Shown: one piece after another, positions 7,308-12,741 of the stretch | How the letters are laid out: every line of letters starts with the position of its first letter | Numbering within the stretch: the first letter of the stretch is position 1 | Notes under the pieces: model-generated | Told to the model about the DNA's origin: nothing | Seen by the model: the letters and a program-made list of their open reading frames with translations, nothing else | The model's database searches: none | Program-made: the position numbers and the translations under genes | Source of the DNA: Lactobacillus delbrueckii | GTDB taxonomy: Bacteria > Bacillota > Bacilli > Lactobacillales > Lactobacillaceae | Direction of reading: 5' to 3' | Assembly (NCBI GenBank): GCA_004556255.1 | Contig: SFHY01000019.1 | Span: forward strand, 1 to 14,757 | DNA length: 14,757 nucleotides

Positions 7308-7865
7308 TTAAGCCCGGCCCTTGTAAGTCCCTTCCAGGGTGTTGATGACCAGTTCGTCGCCTTCGTTGATGAAGTCCGGTACAGTGACAACCAGGCCGGT
7401 TTCCATCGTAGCTGGCTTGCCGCCGGAAGCAGCGGTTGCCCCCTTGATGCCTGGCTGGGTTTCTACAACCTTCATGTTAACAGTTGATGGCAATTGCACG
7501 GCCAAAAGTTCCCCGTCTTCAGTGAATTCCAGGATAACTTCAATGTTTGGCATCAGGTACTTGACGTCGTCACCCAGCTGGTCGCCGGAAATAGCGTATT
7601 GTTCGTAGGTTTCCGTGTCCATGAAGTTGTAGCTGTCGCCTTCAGCGTACAGGTATTGGGCATTCTTCTTGACGACTTCGACCAGCTCGATCTTTTCACT
7701 TGGCCGCATGGTCTTGTGGATCACGCTGCCGGCCCGGACGTCACGCAGGTCCATCTGCATAACGGTGTTGCCCTTGCCTGGCTTGTGGTGGTTAGCTGCC
7801 ATAACCAGCATCAGCTTGCCGCCATCGTCAAAAATCATGCCTTTTTTCAATTCAATTGCTTGCAT
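7308..7865 (-). CDS. efp: Translation elongation factor P
   Basis: Encodes 185 residues, the standard EF-P length. EF-P binds the ribosome beside the P-site tRNA and promotes peptide bond formation at polyproline stretches. The N-terminal KOW-like domain (1-62) carries the loop HHKPGKGNT with K31 at the tip, where related Firmicute EF-Ps are post-translationally modified. Two OB-fold domains follow, with the conserved STVNMKVVETQPGIKG region (126-141) and a C-terminus ending GTYKGRA. A strong ribosome binding site AGGGAGA (minus strand, 7873-7879) lies 7 nt before the ATG. It starts 53 nt after the coaA stop and probably has its own promoter inside the end of coaA, plus possible read-through from coaA. 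Lactobacilli often have two EF-P paralogues; I cannot tell which this is. Confidence 0.95.
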   Translation of the reverse strand: MQAIELKKGMIFDDGGKLMLVMAANHHKPGKGNTVMQMDLRDVRAGSVIHKTMRPSEKIELVEVVKKNAQYLYAEGDSYNFMDTETYEQYAISGDQLGDDVKYLMPNIEVILEFTEDGELLAVQLPSTVNMKVVETQPGIKGATAASGGKPATMETGLVVTVPDFINEGDELVINTLEGTYKGRA

Positions 7866-7904
7866 AAAAAAATCTCCCTAATAAATTTTTTATCACTGTT
7901 CTTC

Positions 7905-7913
7905 ATTATACCA
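7905..7913 (-). promoter_or_regulatory. Extended -10 promoter of efp
   Basis: On the minus strand TATAAT (7905-7910) is preceded by TGG, forming an extended -10. The -35 region falls inside the last codons of coaA and is poor (CTTCGC). The predicted leader is about 35 nt, with the strong ribosome binding site inside it. Confidence 0.6.
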
Positions 7914-7918
7914 TTGAC

Positions 7919-8833
7919 TTAAAAGCCGCGAAGGTAAATTTTGTCAATCAAGTGCCCTTCAACCTTATGCAGGATCAAGTTGGCCCGCTCCTTGGTCGGG
8001 GCGATGTACTGGCGGAGGTTGACCAGGTTGACCATCTGCCAGGTTTCTTCCGCCAGGCGCAGGGCCTCGTCTTCCGGCCCGTTGGCCAGCTTGTAGTAGA
8101 AGTTGCTTGGGTCATTCTTCTTCATTTTCATGATCTTCTTGAAGCGCTGCATATACCACTTTTCAATCAGATCTTCTTCAGCATCGATATAAATTGAAAA
8201 GTCAAAAAAGTCGCTGGTTACCAACTGGCCGCTTTCCGGCAGCTGCAGGGTGTTGATCCCTTCAATGATCAAGATGTCGGGCTTTTCCACATGGCCATAG
8301 CGGCCCGGGACGATGTCGCTTAATTCCTGGGAATACAGGGGATAAACGACGTCATTTTTCCCGCTGACTACGTCCTGGAGGAAGTCTCTGAGCATCTGCA
8401 TGTTGTAGCTTTCCGGGAAACCCTTCCTGGGCATCAGCTTCCGCTTCTCCAGCTCCTGGTTGGGGTAGATGAAACCGTCAGTGGTCATCATCTGGGTCTT
8501 TAAGTCCGGGTAATACCGGGTCAAGAGCAGCTGCAAAAGGCGGGCAGTTGTGGACTTGCCTACGGCAACTGAGCCGGAAATGCCGATAATATAAGGCACC
8601 TTGCTTTCCGGCAGGTGCAAAAATTCTGCCTTCTTAGCGGCTGTCGCCTGCTTGGCCTGGTAGGCCAGGTGGATATAGTTCAGCAGGGTCTGGTAGATTT
8701 CATCGACGTCCTTGACGTCCAGCTGGTCGCCCAAAGACTTGACCTTGGCCAGCTCTTCACTGGTCACCGCCAGCTCAGTCTTGGGGGTTAAAGCCGCCCA
8801 GGCTTGCCGGCTGAATTCAGTATAGTTTCGCAT
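7919..8833 (-). CDS. coaA: Type I pantothenate kinase
   Basis: Encodes 304 residues from the ATG at 8831-8833. It phosphorylates pantothenate with ATP, the first and usually rate-limiting step of coenzyme A synthesis, in the cytoplasm. The N-terminus MRNYTEFSRQAWAAL resembles the start of bacterial CoaA proteins. The P-loop is GSVAVGKS (87-94), followed by MTTDGF (117-121) and the RKGFPESYN block (136-143); the C-terminal half contains ILIIEGINTLQ and FSIYIDA. A longer version with eight more residues from 8857 is possible. I reject it because that ATG has no Shine-Dalgarno site and would lie almost at the predicted transcription start, whereas AAGGA (minus strand, 8846-8850) precedes the chosen start by 12 nt. 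Upstream of efp on the same strand. Confidence 0.94.
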   Translation of the reverse strand: MRNYTEFSRQAWAALTPKTELAVTSEELAKVKSLGDQLDVKDVDEIYQTLLNYIHLAYQAKQATAAKKAEFLHLPESKVPYIIGISGSVAVGKSTTARLLQLLLTRYYPDLKTQMMTTDGFIYPNQELEKRKLMPRKGFPESYNMQMLRDFLQDVVSGKNDVVYPLYSQELSDIVPGRYGHVEKPDILIIEGINTLQLPESGQLVTSDFFDFSIYIDAEEDLIEKWYMQRFKKIMKMKKNDPSNFYYKLANGPEDEALRLAEETWQMVNLVNLRQYIAPTKERANLILHKVEGHLIDKIYLRGF

Positions 8834-8842
8834 TCTTTTTAC

Positions 8843-8871
8843 TTGTCCTTTTCTCATTCTTTATCTATTAT
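8843..8871 (+). promoter_or_regulatory. Candidate promoter of the SGNH hydrolase gene
   Basis: TTGTCC (8843-8848), a 17-bp spacer and TATTAT (8866-8871) form a plausible promoter. Its -10 overlaps the coaA -10 on the other strand, so the two promoters should compete. The predicted leader of about 80 nt contains the 12-bp repeats and a small hairpin. Confidence 0.5.
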
Positions 8872-8872
8872 A
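8867..8872 (-). promoter_or_regulatory. Candidate -10 of the coaA promoter
   Basis: A perfect TATAAT on the minus strand, 33 nt upstream of the chosen coaA start. The matching -35 region falls in the 12-bp repeats and is poor (GCTTTT at 17 bp). Confidence 0.5.
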
Positions 8873-8875
8873 GTA

Positions 8876-8915
8876 GAAAAAGCAGGAGAAAAAGCAGGAG
8901 AAAAAGCAGGAGAAA
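8876..8915 (+). repeat. 12-bp tandem repeat, three perfect copies plus four bases
   Basis: The unit GAAAAAGCAGGA occurs at 8876-8887, 8888-8899 and 8900-8911, followed by GAAA (8912-8915). It lies between the divergent coaA and hydrolase genes, covering the region where the coaA -35 would be and the early leader of the hydrolase transcript. Each copy contains an AGGAG that looks like a ribosome binding site but is too far from the hydrolase start. The number of copies could vary between strains. Confidence 0.95.
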
Positions 8916-8929
8916 CTGGCAAATGCCAG
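8916..8929 (+). other. Small perfect hairpin in the hydrolase leader
   Basis: CTGGC (8916-8920) pairs with GCCAG (8925-8929), extendable by one A-T pair. It directly follows the repeats and lies 30 nt before the hydrolase ATG. The T-rich tail is only TTCATTTTTC, so it may be a weak terminator or an RNA-stability element; I cannot decide. Confidence 0.45.
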
Positions 8930-8959
8930 CTTCATTTTTCAAAGAAATGGGTGAAACAG

Positions 8960-9529
8960 ATGAAGAAAGTTGTGCTTTTTGGCGATTCAATTTTTAACGC
9001 GTATGACGGGCAAAAGGATACCGACCGTTTGACCAAGGCCTTGGCCAAGCGGCTGGGAGACGCTTACGAGGTCGTGAACATCTCAGTCAGTGGTGCCTGC
9101 GCCCAAGACGTCCTGCCCAGAGTCGGCAGTCTGCCGGCCTGTGACATTTTGGTCGTGGAGTACGGGACTAACGACGCCGCCAGCTGGGGCTGCAGCGCCT
9201 ATGACTACCAGGAAGGGCTGGAAAGCTTGATCAAGCAGGCCCAGAAGGTAACCGGGGCCAGCGATACTCTGGTTTTAGCTCCGTCCATGCCGGATTTGAC
9301 GAACCCGGAAATGGCCGCGGCCTACTCCCTGGAGAAGCTGGACGAGTACGTCGACATCGCGCAAAGAGACGCCGGCAAGACCAACTCCTTCTTCTTCGAC
9401 CTGACCCACAAGATGGAAAAGCTGAAGAACCTGCCTTCCTTCATGATTGCAGACGGCCTCCACTACAGCGAAAAAGGGATCTCCTGGCTGGCTGATGTCC
9501 TGGCTGACCAAATTAATAAGATGGCATAG
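8960..9529 (+). CDS. SGNH/GDSL-family hydrolase
   Basis: Encodes 189 residues. The family comprises esterases, lipases and deacylases using Ser-Asp-His. All four SGNH landmarks are visible: S10 in LFGDSI, G45 in VSGACAQD, N71 in YGTND, and D165/H168 in DGLHYSEKG. There is no signal peptide, so it is probably cytoplasmic. The substrate cannot be inferred; similar small lactobacillar enzymes act on short acyl or acetyl esters. I chose the ATG at 8960: the protein then begins right before the GDS motif, and GGGTG (8949-8953) lies 6 nt upstream. A longer in-frame reading from 8804 would translate the tandem repeats and the end of coaA in antisense, and is rejected. It is a single-gene unit between a candidate promoter at 8843-8871 and the terminator at 9530-9559. 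Confidence 0.88.
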   Translation: MKKVVLFGDSIFNAYDGQKDTDRLTKALAKRLGDAYEVVNISVSGACAQDVLPRVGSLPACDILVVEYGTNDAASWGCSAYDYQEGLESLIKQAQKVTGASDTLVLAPSMPDLTNPEMAAAYSLEKLDEYVDIAQRDAGKTNSFFFDLTHKMEKLKNLPSFMIADGLHYSEKGISWLADVLADQINKMA

Positions 9530-9559
9530 AAAAAGCGTCCGGTTGTCCGGGCGCTTTTT
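9530..9559. terminator. Bidirectional terminator between the hydrolase and rodZ-like genes
   Basis: AAAAAGCG (9530-9537) pairs with CGCTTTTT (9552-9559), and CCGG/CCGG (9539-9542 with 9547-9550) pairs around TTGT, with one T/G wobble. It starts directly after the hydrolase stop and lies 9 nt beyond the RodZ-like stop, so it serves both converging genes. Confidence 0.92.
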
Positions 9560-9568
9560 GCATGCACT

Positions 9569-10384
9569 TTATTCGTTTGTATCAGTCGTCGTGTCAGTGC
9601 TTGACTGGCTGCTAGAGGAAGCTTCCTGGCTGCTCTGTTCCTGGCTAGAGGAGCTGGCAGAACTTGCAGAGCTTGCCTGGCTCTGCTCTTGGCTGGAAGA
9701 ATTTGCCTGCTTCTCTTCACTTTGGCTTTGGCTTTGGCTCTGCTGGTCATCATGGCTTGGCTTGTTTTCATCAGGCTTAGCGGAATCATCTTGCTCCGGC
9801 TTAGATGATGAAGAAGATGATGACAAGGAGCTGGAAGAGCTGGATGAGCGGGAAATGCTGGTGGTCTTAGAAGCCAGGGCACCGAAGCCGCCGGCTACGG
9901 ACCCAACCACGGCCAGGCCTAAGATGACCCAGATCCCGATCTTTAAGAGCTTGTCCAAGTTGATGGCGTCAAAGAATTTAAAAATTGCCTTGAAGCCATG
10001 TGGAACCTTGCTCTTGTCCAAAATTTCCTTGGCCTTGCCAGCCGAGCTGGCCTCCTTAACTGGCGCCGGATTAGCGGCCCGGACTTCAGTTACCTTCTCT
10101 TTAACTGGAATGGCTGGCTTAGCGGCTTGGGCATTAGCAGCCGGAATGTCCTTGCCGGCGTCAGCAGGCTCAGTAAACTGGTCTAAGAGCTTTGCTCCGT
10201 CTAAGCCCAGCAGGCTGGCGTATTGCCGGATGCAGCTTCTGACCAGGACCGGGTTTAAGCCTTGAAAATCATCGGCTTCAATCTTTTGCAGAGTCGCCTG
10301 GTCGACCTGCAGGGTTTGACTAACGGCTTCCAGGCTGAGCTGCTTGGCGCGGCGCTGTTTCTGTAGTTCTTTACCGATTGTCAA
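9569..10384 (-). CDS. RodZ-like protein: N-terminal helix-turn-helix, one membrane segment, serine-rich tail
   Basis: Encodes 271 residues. Residues 5-70 form a RodZ-type helix-turn-helix (GKELQKQRRAKQLSLEAVSQ, then TLQKIEADDF and VRSCIRQYASLLGL). A linker follows, then one membrane segment (about 148-171). In RodZ the HTH is cytoplasmic and contacts MreB to help set cell shape, so the C-terminal part should be outside. Here the outer part (about 175-271) is low-complexity Ser, Gln, Glu and Asp, including long serine runs; I see no room for the usual folded RodZ C-terminal domain. The start is TTG at 10382-10384: AGGAGG (minus strand, 10392-10397) lies 7 nt upstream and there is no methionine elsewhere in the protein. 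In many Firmicutes rodZ sits near pgsA and recA; here it is alone. A transcription regulator with a membrane tail is the alternative. Confidence 0.8.
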   Translation of the reverse strand: MTIGKELQKQRRAKQLSLEAVSQTLQVDQATLQKIEADDFQGLNPVLVRSCIRQYASLLGLDGAKLLDQFTEPADAGKDIPAANAQAAKPAIPVKEKVTEVRAANPAPVKEASSAGKAKEILDKSKVPHGFKAIFKFFDAINLDKLLKIGIWVILGLAVVGSVAGGFGALASKTTSISRSSSSSSSLSSSSSSSKPEQDDSAKPDENKPSHDDQQSQSQSQSEEKQANSSSQEQSQASSASSASSSSQEQSSQEASSSSQSSTDTTTDTNE

Positions 10385-10422
10385 ATTTTTGCCTCCTAAA
10401 TGCTTCTGATTGGTCTTAGCCT

Positions 10423-10451
10423 ATTTTACTTGAAAAAGGGCAAAAGCTAAA
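10423..10451 (-). promoter_or_regulatory. Weak candidate promoter of the rodZ-like gene
   Basis: On the minus strand TAAAAT (10423-10428) lies 17 bp from TTTAGC (10446-10451). The -35 match is poor and falls in the loop and arm of the upstream hairpin. Confidence 0.3.
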
Positions 10452-10467
10452 GGCAGATGCTTTTGCC
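10433..10467 (-). terminator. Second hairpin terminator downstream of the iminopeptidase gene
   Basis: GGCAAAAGC (10439-10447) pairs perfectly with GCTTTTGCC (10459-10467) over 9 bp, with an 11-base loop. On the minus strand it is followed by C and five T residues (10433-10437). It stands 39 nt beyond the first terminator and just before the rodZ-like promoter region. Confidence 0.6.
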
Positions 10468-10505
10468 AACATGGATCTTTTACCAAAGGTTAAGATTTCT
10501 TTTAC

Positions 10506-10532
10506 AAAAAAAGCCCCCAAAAATGAGGACTT
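10506..10532 (-). terminator. Intrinsic terminator of the iminopeptidase-like gene
   Basis: On the minus strand AAGTCCTC (10532-10525) pairs with GGGGGCTT (10518-10511), using G-U pairs at two positions, around ATTTTT. Seven T residues follow (10512-10506). It starts 7 nt after the stop codon. Confidence 0.82.
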
Positions 10533-10539
10533 CATAATC

Positions 10540-11454
10540 TTATTCGCCTTGGAAAGTGCCGGCTTCAACTTCCTTGATGAAGTCAGCCAGGTGCTTGTAG
10601 TAGACATCCGGGTTGTCGACCATGTGGTGGTGACCGCCGTCAGGAGTAGTGACCAGGCGGGAGTTAGGAATCAGCTTCTGCATCGTTCTGGCCGTTTCCA
10701 GGGGCATGGTTTCCACTTCGCCAAAAGTCAGTAGGGTTGGCACCTTGATCTTTGGCAGTTCGCTTCTGAAGTGCCAGTCCTTCAGCTTGCCCGTAATGAC
10801 GAATTCGTTGTCGCCCTGGAAGGCGTTGTAGACAGCCGTGCCGCCCAGGTTGCCCAGGTGGTAGAGCTTGGAAGGCTGCTTGCGGTCAACAAAGTTGATG
10901 TTCAGAATCTGCACGTCGTCTTGGTAGCGCTGGTTGGCGTAATCGTTCTTTGCTTCGCATTCGTGCATGAAGTCGATTTCGGTCTGCGGCAGGACTTCTT
11001 GCCGGCGGCGGTTGACCGCGGCCACGTATTCGTCGATGTCGTCAACCATGGAGGAGATGATGGCCCCCTTCAAGTGGTCACCGTACTTAACCGCGTATTC
11101 CTGGACCAAAAGGCCGCCCCAGCTTTGCCCGATCAAGTAGAAATTATCGATACCCAGCTTTTGCCGGACTTCTTCAACTTCGTCCAGGAAGTATTCGTAA
11201 GTCAGGTACTTGTCCGCGATCTTTGGGTCGCTGTAGTCCGGCTGGTCAGAGTAAAGGGAGCCCAGCTGGTCGTACATGTGGACCTGGACGTTCAAGCCCT
11301 GCTTCTTTAATTGTTCAGCCGTGTCTTCCCAGTATTCGTGGTTGCCGCCCGGGCCCCCGTGCAGGCAGAGCAGGTGGATGTCGCCTGTCCCTTGGGTGTT
11401 GGTCCAAAGATGGTAGCCATTGTCCAAAGTCAAAATCGTCGTTCCTTGTTTCAT
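10540..11454 (-). CDS. Prolyl aminopeptidase-like alpha/beta hydrolase (S33 family)
   Basis: Encodes 304 residues, near the 290-310 of proline iminopeptidases, which remove N-terminal proline from peptides. The oxyanion motif HGGPGG (32-37), followed by HEYW, and the nucleophile elbow GQSWGG (109-114, nucleophile S111) are characteristic. The histidine is in the cluster GGHHHM (H275-H277). In the usual acid position the sequence reads GEVETMP, with Glu (E246/E248) where Asp is expected. It is clearly different from the well-known L. delbrueckii PepIP as I remember that sequence, so I treat it as a paralogue of uncertain specificity and give no gene symbol. A strong ribosome binding site AGGAGA (minus strand, 11463-11468) lies 8 nt before the ATG. 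No signal peptide; cytoplasmic. Upstream on the same strand, 68 nt away, is the repeat protein gene. Confidence 0.82.
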   Translation of the reverse strand: MKQGTTILTLDNGYHLWTNTQGTGDIHLLCLHGGPGGNHEYWEDTAEQLKKQGLNVQVHMYDQLGSLYSDQPDYSDPKIADKYLTYEYFLDEVEEVRQKLGIDNFYLIGQSWGGLLVQEYAVKYGDHLKGAIISSMVDDIDEYVAAVNRRRQEVLPQTEIDFMHECEAKNDYANQRYQDDVQILNINFVDRKQPSKLYHLGNLGGTAVYNAFQGDNEFVITGKLKDWHFRSELPKIKVPTLLTFGEVETMPLETARTMQKLIPNSRLVTTPDGGHHHMVDNPDVYYKHLADFIKEVEAGTFQGE

Positions 11455-11504
11455 TGGAAAAATCTCCTAACTATAACTATCTAGTTCAGTATGTGCCTTT
11501 ATAT

Positions 11505-11510
11505 ATTATA
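11505..11510 (-). promoter_or_regulatory. Candidate -10 of the iminopeptidase-like gene
   Basis: A perfect TATAAT on the minus strand, 50 nt before the start codon, in the A/T-rich 68-bp gap after the repeat protein gene. No good -35 is visible at 16-18 bp. There is no terminator in this gap, so read-through from upstream is also possible. Confidence 0.45.
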
Positions 11511-11522
11511 TGCCTTATTTGC

Positions 11523-12590
11523 CTACTGGTTTTGGGCTGCCAGGAATTCCCGCATTTTTTCCAGTTCGGTGCTGGCCAAGTCCAAGGCGCAGACGTTTTC
11601 AAAAAGGTGGCTGACTTCCTGCCCGCTTTCTGGGTCCTCAATGGTGAAACCTGCTTCGTCTACCGCGGTCACGTAGCCCAGGTTTTCCCCGGCTAATTCG
11701 TAGTCGTCAACGCTGACCAATTGCTTGCCGGCTTTTTCAATCACTTCCCGGGCAGTTGGGACATGGTCTAAGGACTGGGCTAATTTGCTCAAGTGGCCCG
11801 GATCAAAAATTTCATTTTTCTGGTTGTAGGCCACCAGGAAGCTGGAGAAGTCGATGGCCGCGGAATTTACTGATTCATGAACCACGTCTTCTCTGTTGAC
11901 CAGGCAGATGGATTCTAACTGCCCATAGTCATTCAGGCTTTCAAAAAGCAGGAACTGGTCACTTTGGTCCAGGACCCGGCCCAAAAGGCAGCTGCCAAAG
12001 CGGGCGTCATCCAGCCAGTCCAGGTAAAGTTCAACTAAGCCGTAAGGATTTTGGCCGGCAAACTGCTCTTTAACCGCCTGGTACTTTTTCCAGAGCTTGT
12101 TTAAAGGAGCGTTTAATTCCAGGCTGGAGATGGCAGACAGGGGGATGACCAGGCAGAGAGGGTCCAGCTCGTAGTCGTCCCCGATCTGCTTCAGCTGGAT
12201 TTCGGTTGGACCGGCTAAGGCGATAATGCCGGTGTAGACGATCCCGCTGGTTAAGGTGATATTGACGACCAGGTCCTTCTCCAGTGCGGCTTGGCTGGCC
12301 GCGCTAAGGCTGGTCAAAGGCGTCTTCAGGAGCTCCTGGTTGAGGGGCATGAGGGCGAAGGGGTCGGTTGACTTGCCTTCATCGATCAGGCGCTGGCAGT
12401 AGGCCAGGCTGGGGGATTCGTCGACGCTGGCCAGGATGTCCTGGTTATTGATGACCAAGACCCCGCCGGCATTGGCGTCGTCGTCCAGGCTGATGAGGGT
12501 GGTCGCGTCCGCGCTTTGGTAGACCAGGTAGCCCAGATAGTAGCTGGCGGATAATTGGTCGGCTTTGGTATGCAGTTCAACTAATTTCAT
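11523..12590 (-). CDS. Unrecognised protein with internal beta-rich repeats
   Basis: Encodes 355 residues; I do not recognise the family. It appears to be made of four similar beta-rich segments of about 55 residues: R1 3-57, R2 107-160, R3 185-240, R4 290-343. R1 and R3 are most alike: both begin LVEL, continue with LG, one or two hydrophobic positions and QS, and end near NNQDIL or NREDVV. R2 and R4 share a looser pattern with DL or AI then hydrophobic-rich strands. The arrangement suggests duplication of an about 180-residue unit. Short helical stretches link the segments. There is no signal peptide or membrane segment, and the protein is acidic. I chose the ATG at 12588-12590 because it begins MKLVELHTK, matching the repeat; an in-frame upstream extension to 12647 is K/F-rich and lacks a ribosome binding site. 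Only a purine-rich stretch precedes the chosen start. Confidence 0.75.
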   Translation of the reverse strand: MKLVELHTKADQLSASYYLGYLVYQSADATTLISLDDDANAGGVLVINNQDILASVDESPSLAYCQRLIDEGKSTDPFALMPLNQELLKTPLTSLSAASQAALEKDLVVNITLTSGIVYTGIIALAGPTEIQLKQIGDDYELDPLCLVIPLSAISSLELNAPLNKLWKKYQAVKEQFAGQNPYGLVELYLDWLDDARFGSCLLGRVLDQSDQFLLFESLNDYGQLESICLVNREDVVHESVNSAAIDFSSFLVAYNQKNEIFDPGHLSKLAQSLDHVPTAREVIEKAGKQLVSVDDYELAGENLGYVTAVDEAGFTIEDPESGQEVSHLFENVCALDLASTELEKMREFLAAQNQ

Positions 12591-12673
12591 TTTTTCTCTT
12601 TTCTTTTTAAAAACTATAAATGACTTTATGGAAAAGCTCTTTAGCAAGATTTTACTTTCTTAGGATTATCTTA

Positions 12674-12682
12674 ATTATATCA
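12674..12682 (-). promoter_or_regulatory. Extended -10 promoter of the repeat protein gene
   Basis: On the minus strand TATAAT (12674-12679) is preceded by TGA, an extended -10. The leader would be about 77 nt. A second TATAGT-like box (12613-12618) lies closer to the start codon and is weaker. Confidence 0.5.
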
Positions 12683-12708
12683 ATGCTGGCGGCAAAAATA
12701 GGAAAGAT

Positions 12709-12717
12709 TGCTATAAT
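12709..12717 (+). promoter_or_regulatory. Extended -10 promoter of the ABC exporter gene
   Basis: TATAAT (12712-12717) is preceded by TGC (12709-12711). The -35 position is poor. The predicted leader is only about 18 nt and contains the ribosome binding site GAGAGGG (12728-12734). It is divergent from the promoter at 12674-12682, with 26 bp between the two boxes. Confidence 0.6.
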
Positions 12718-12741
12718 GTTTATGAAAGAGAGGGATTATCC

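Noticed and set aside
8876..8915. CRISPR array
   Set aside because: The 12-bp units are directly adjacent, without spacers, and no cas genes are nearby.
8804..8959. N-terminal extension of the SGNH hydrolase that would translate the 12-bp repeats
   Set aside because: The extension begins inside antisense coaA, has no ribosome binding site, and the family begins right before the GDS motif, as it does from 8960.
8947..8997. A 16-codon reading frame overlapping the hydrolase start
   Set aside because: The only Shine-Dalgarno-like bases are in the repeats, more than 30 nt away. Translational coupling is conceivable but not supported.
9447..10265. Long rightward reading frame opposite the RodZ-like gene
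   Set aside because: It reads the serine codons in antisense, giving repeated Leu, Glu, Trp and Ala; it has no proper start and overlaps a well-supported gene and a terminator.
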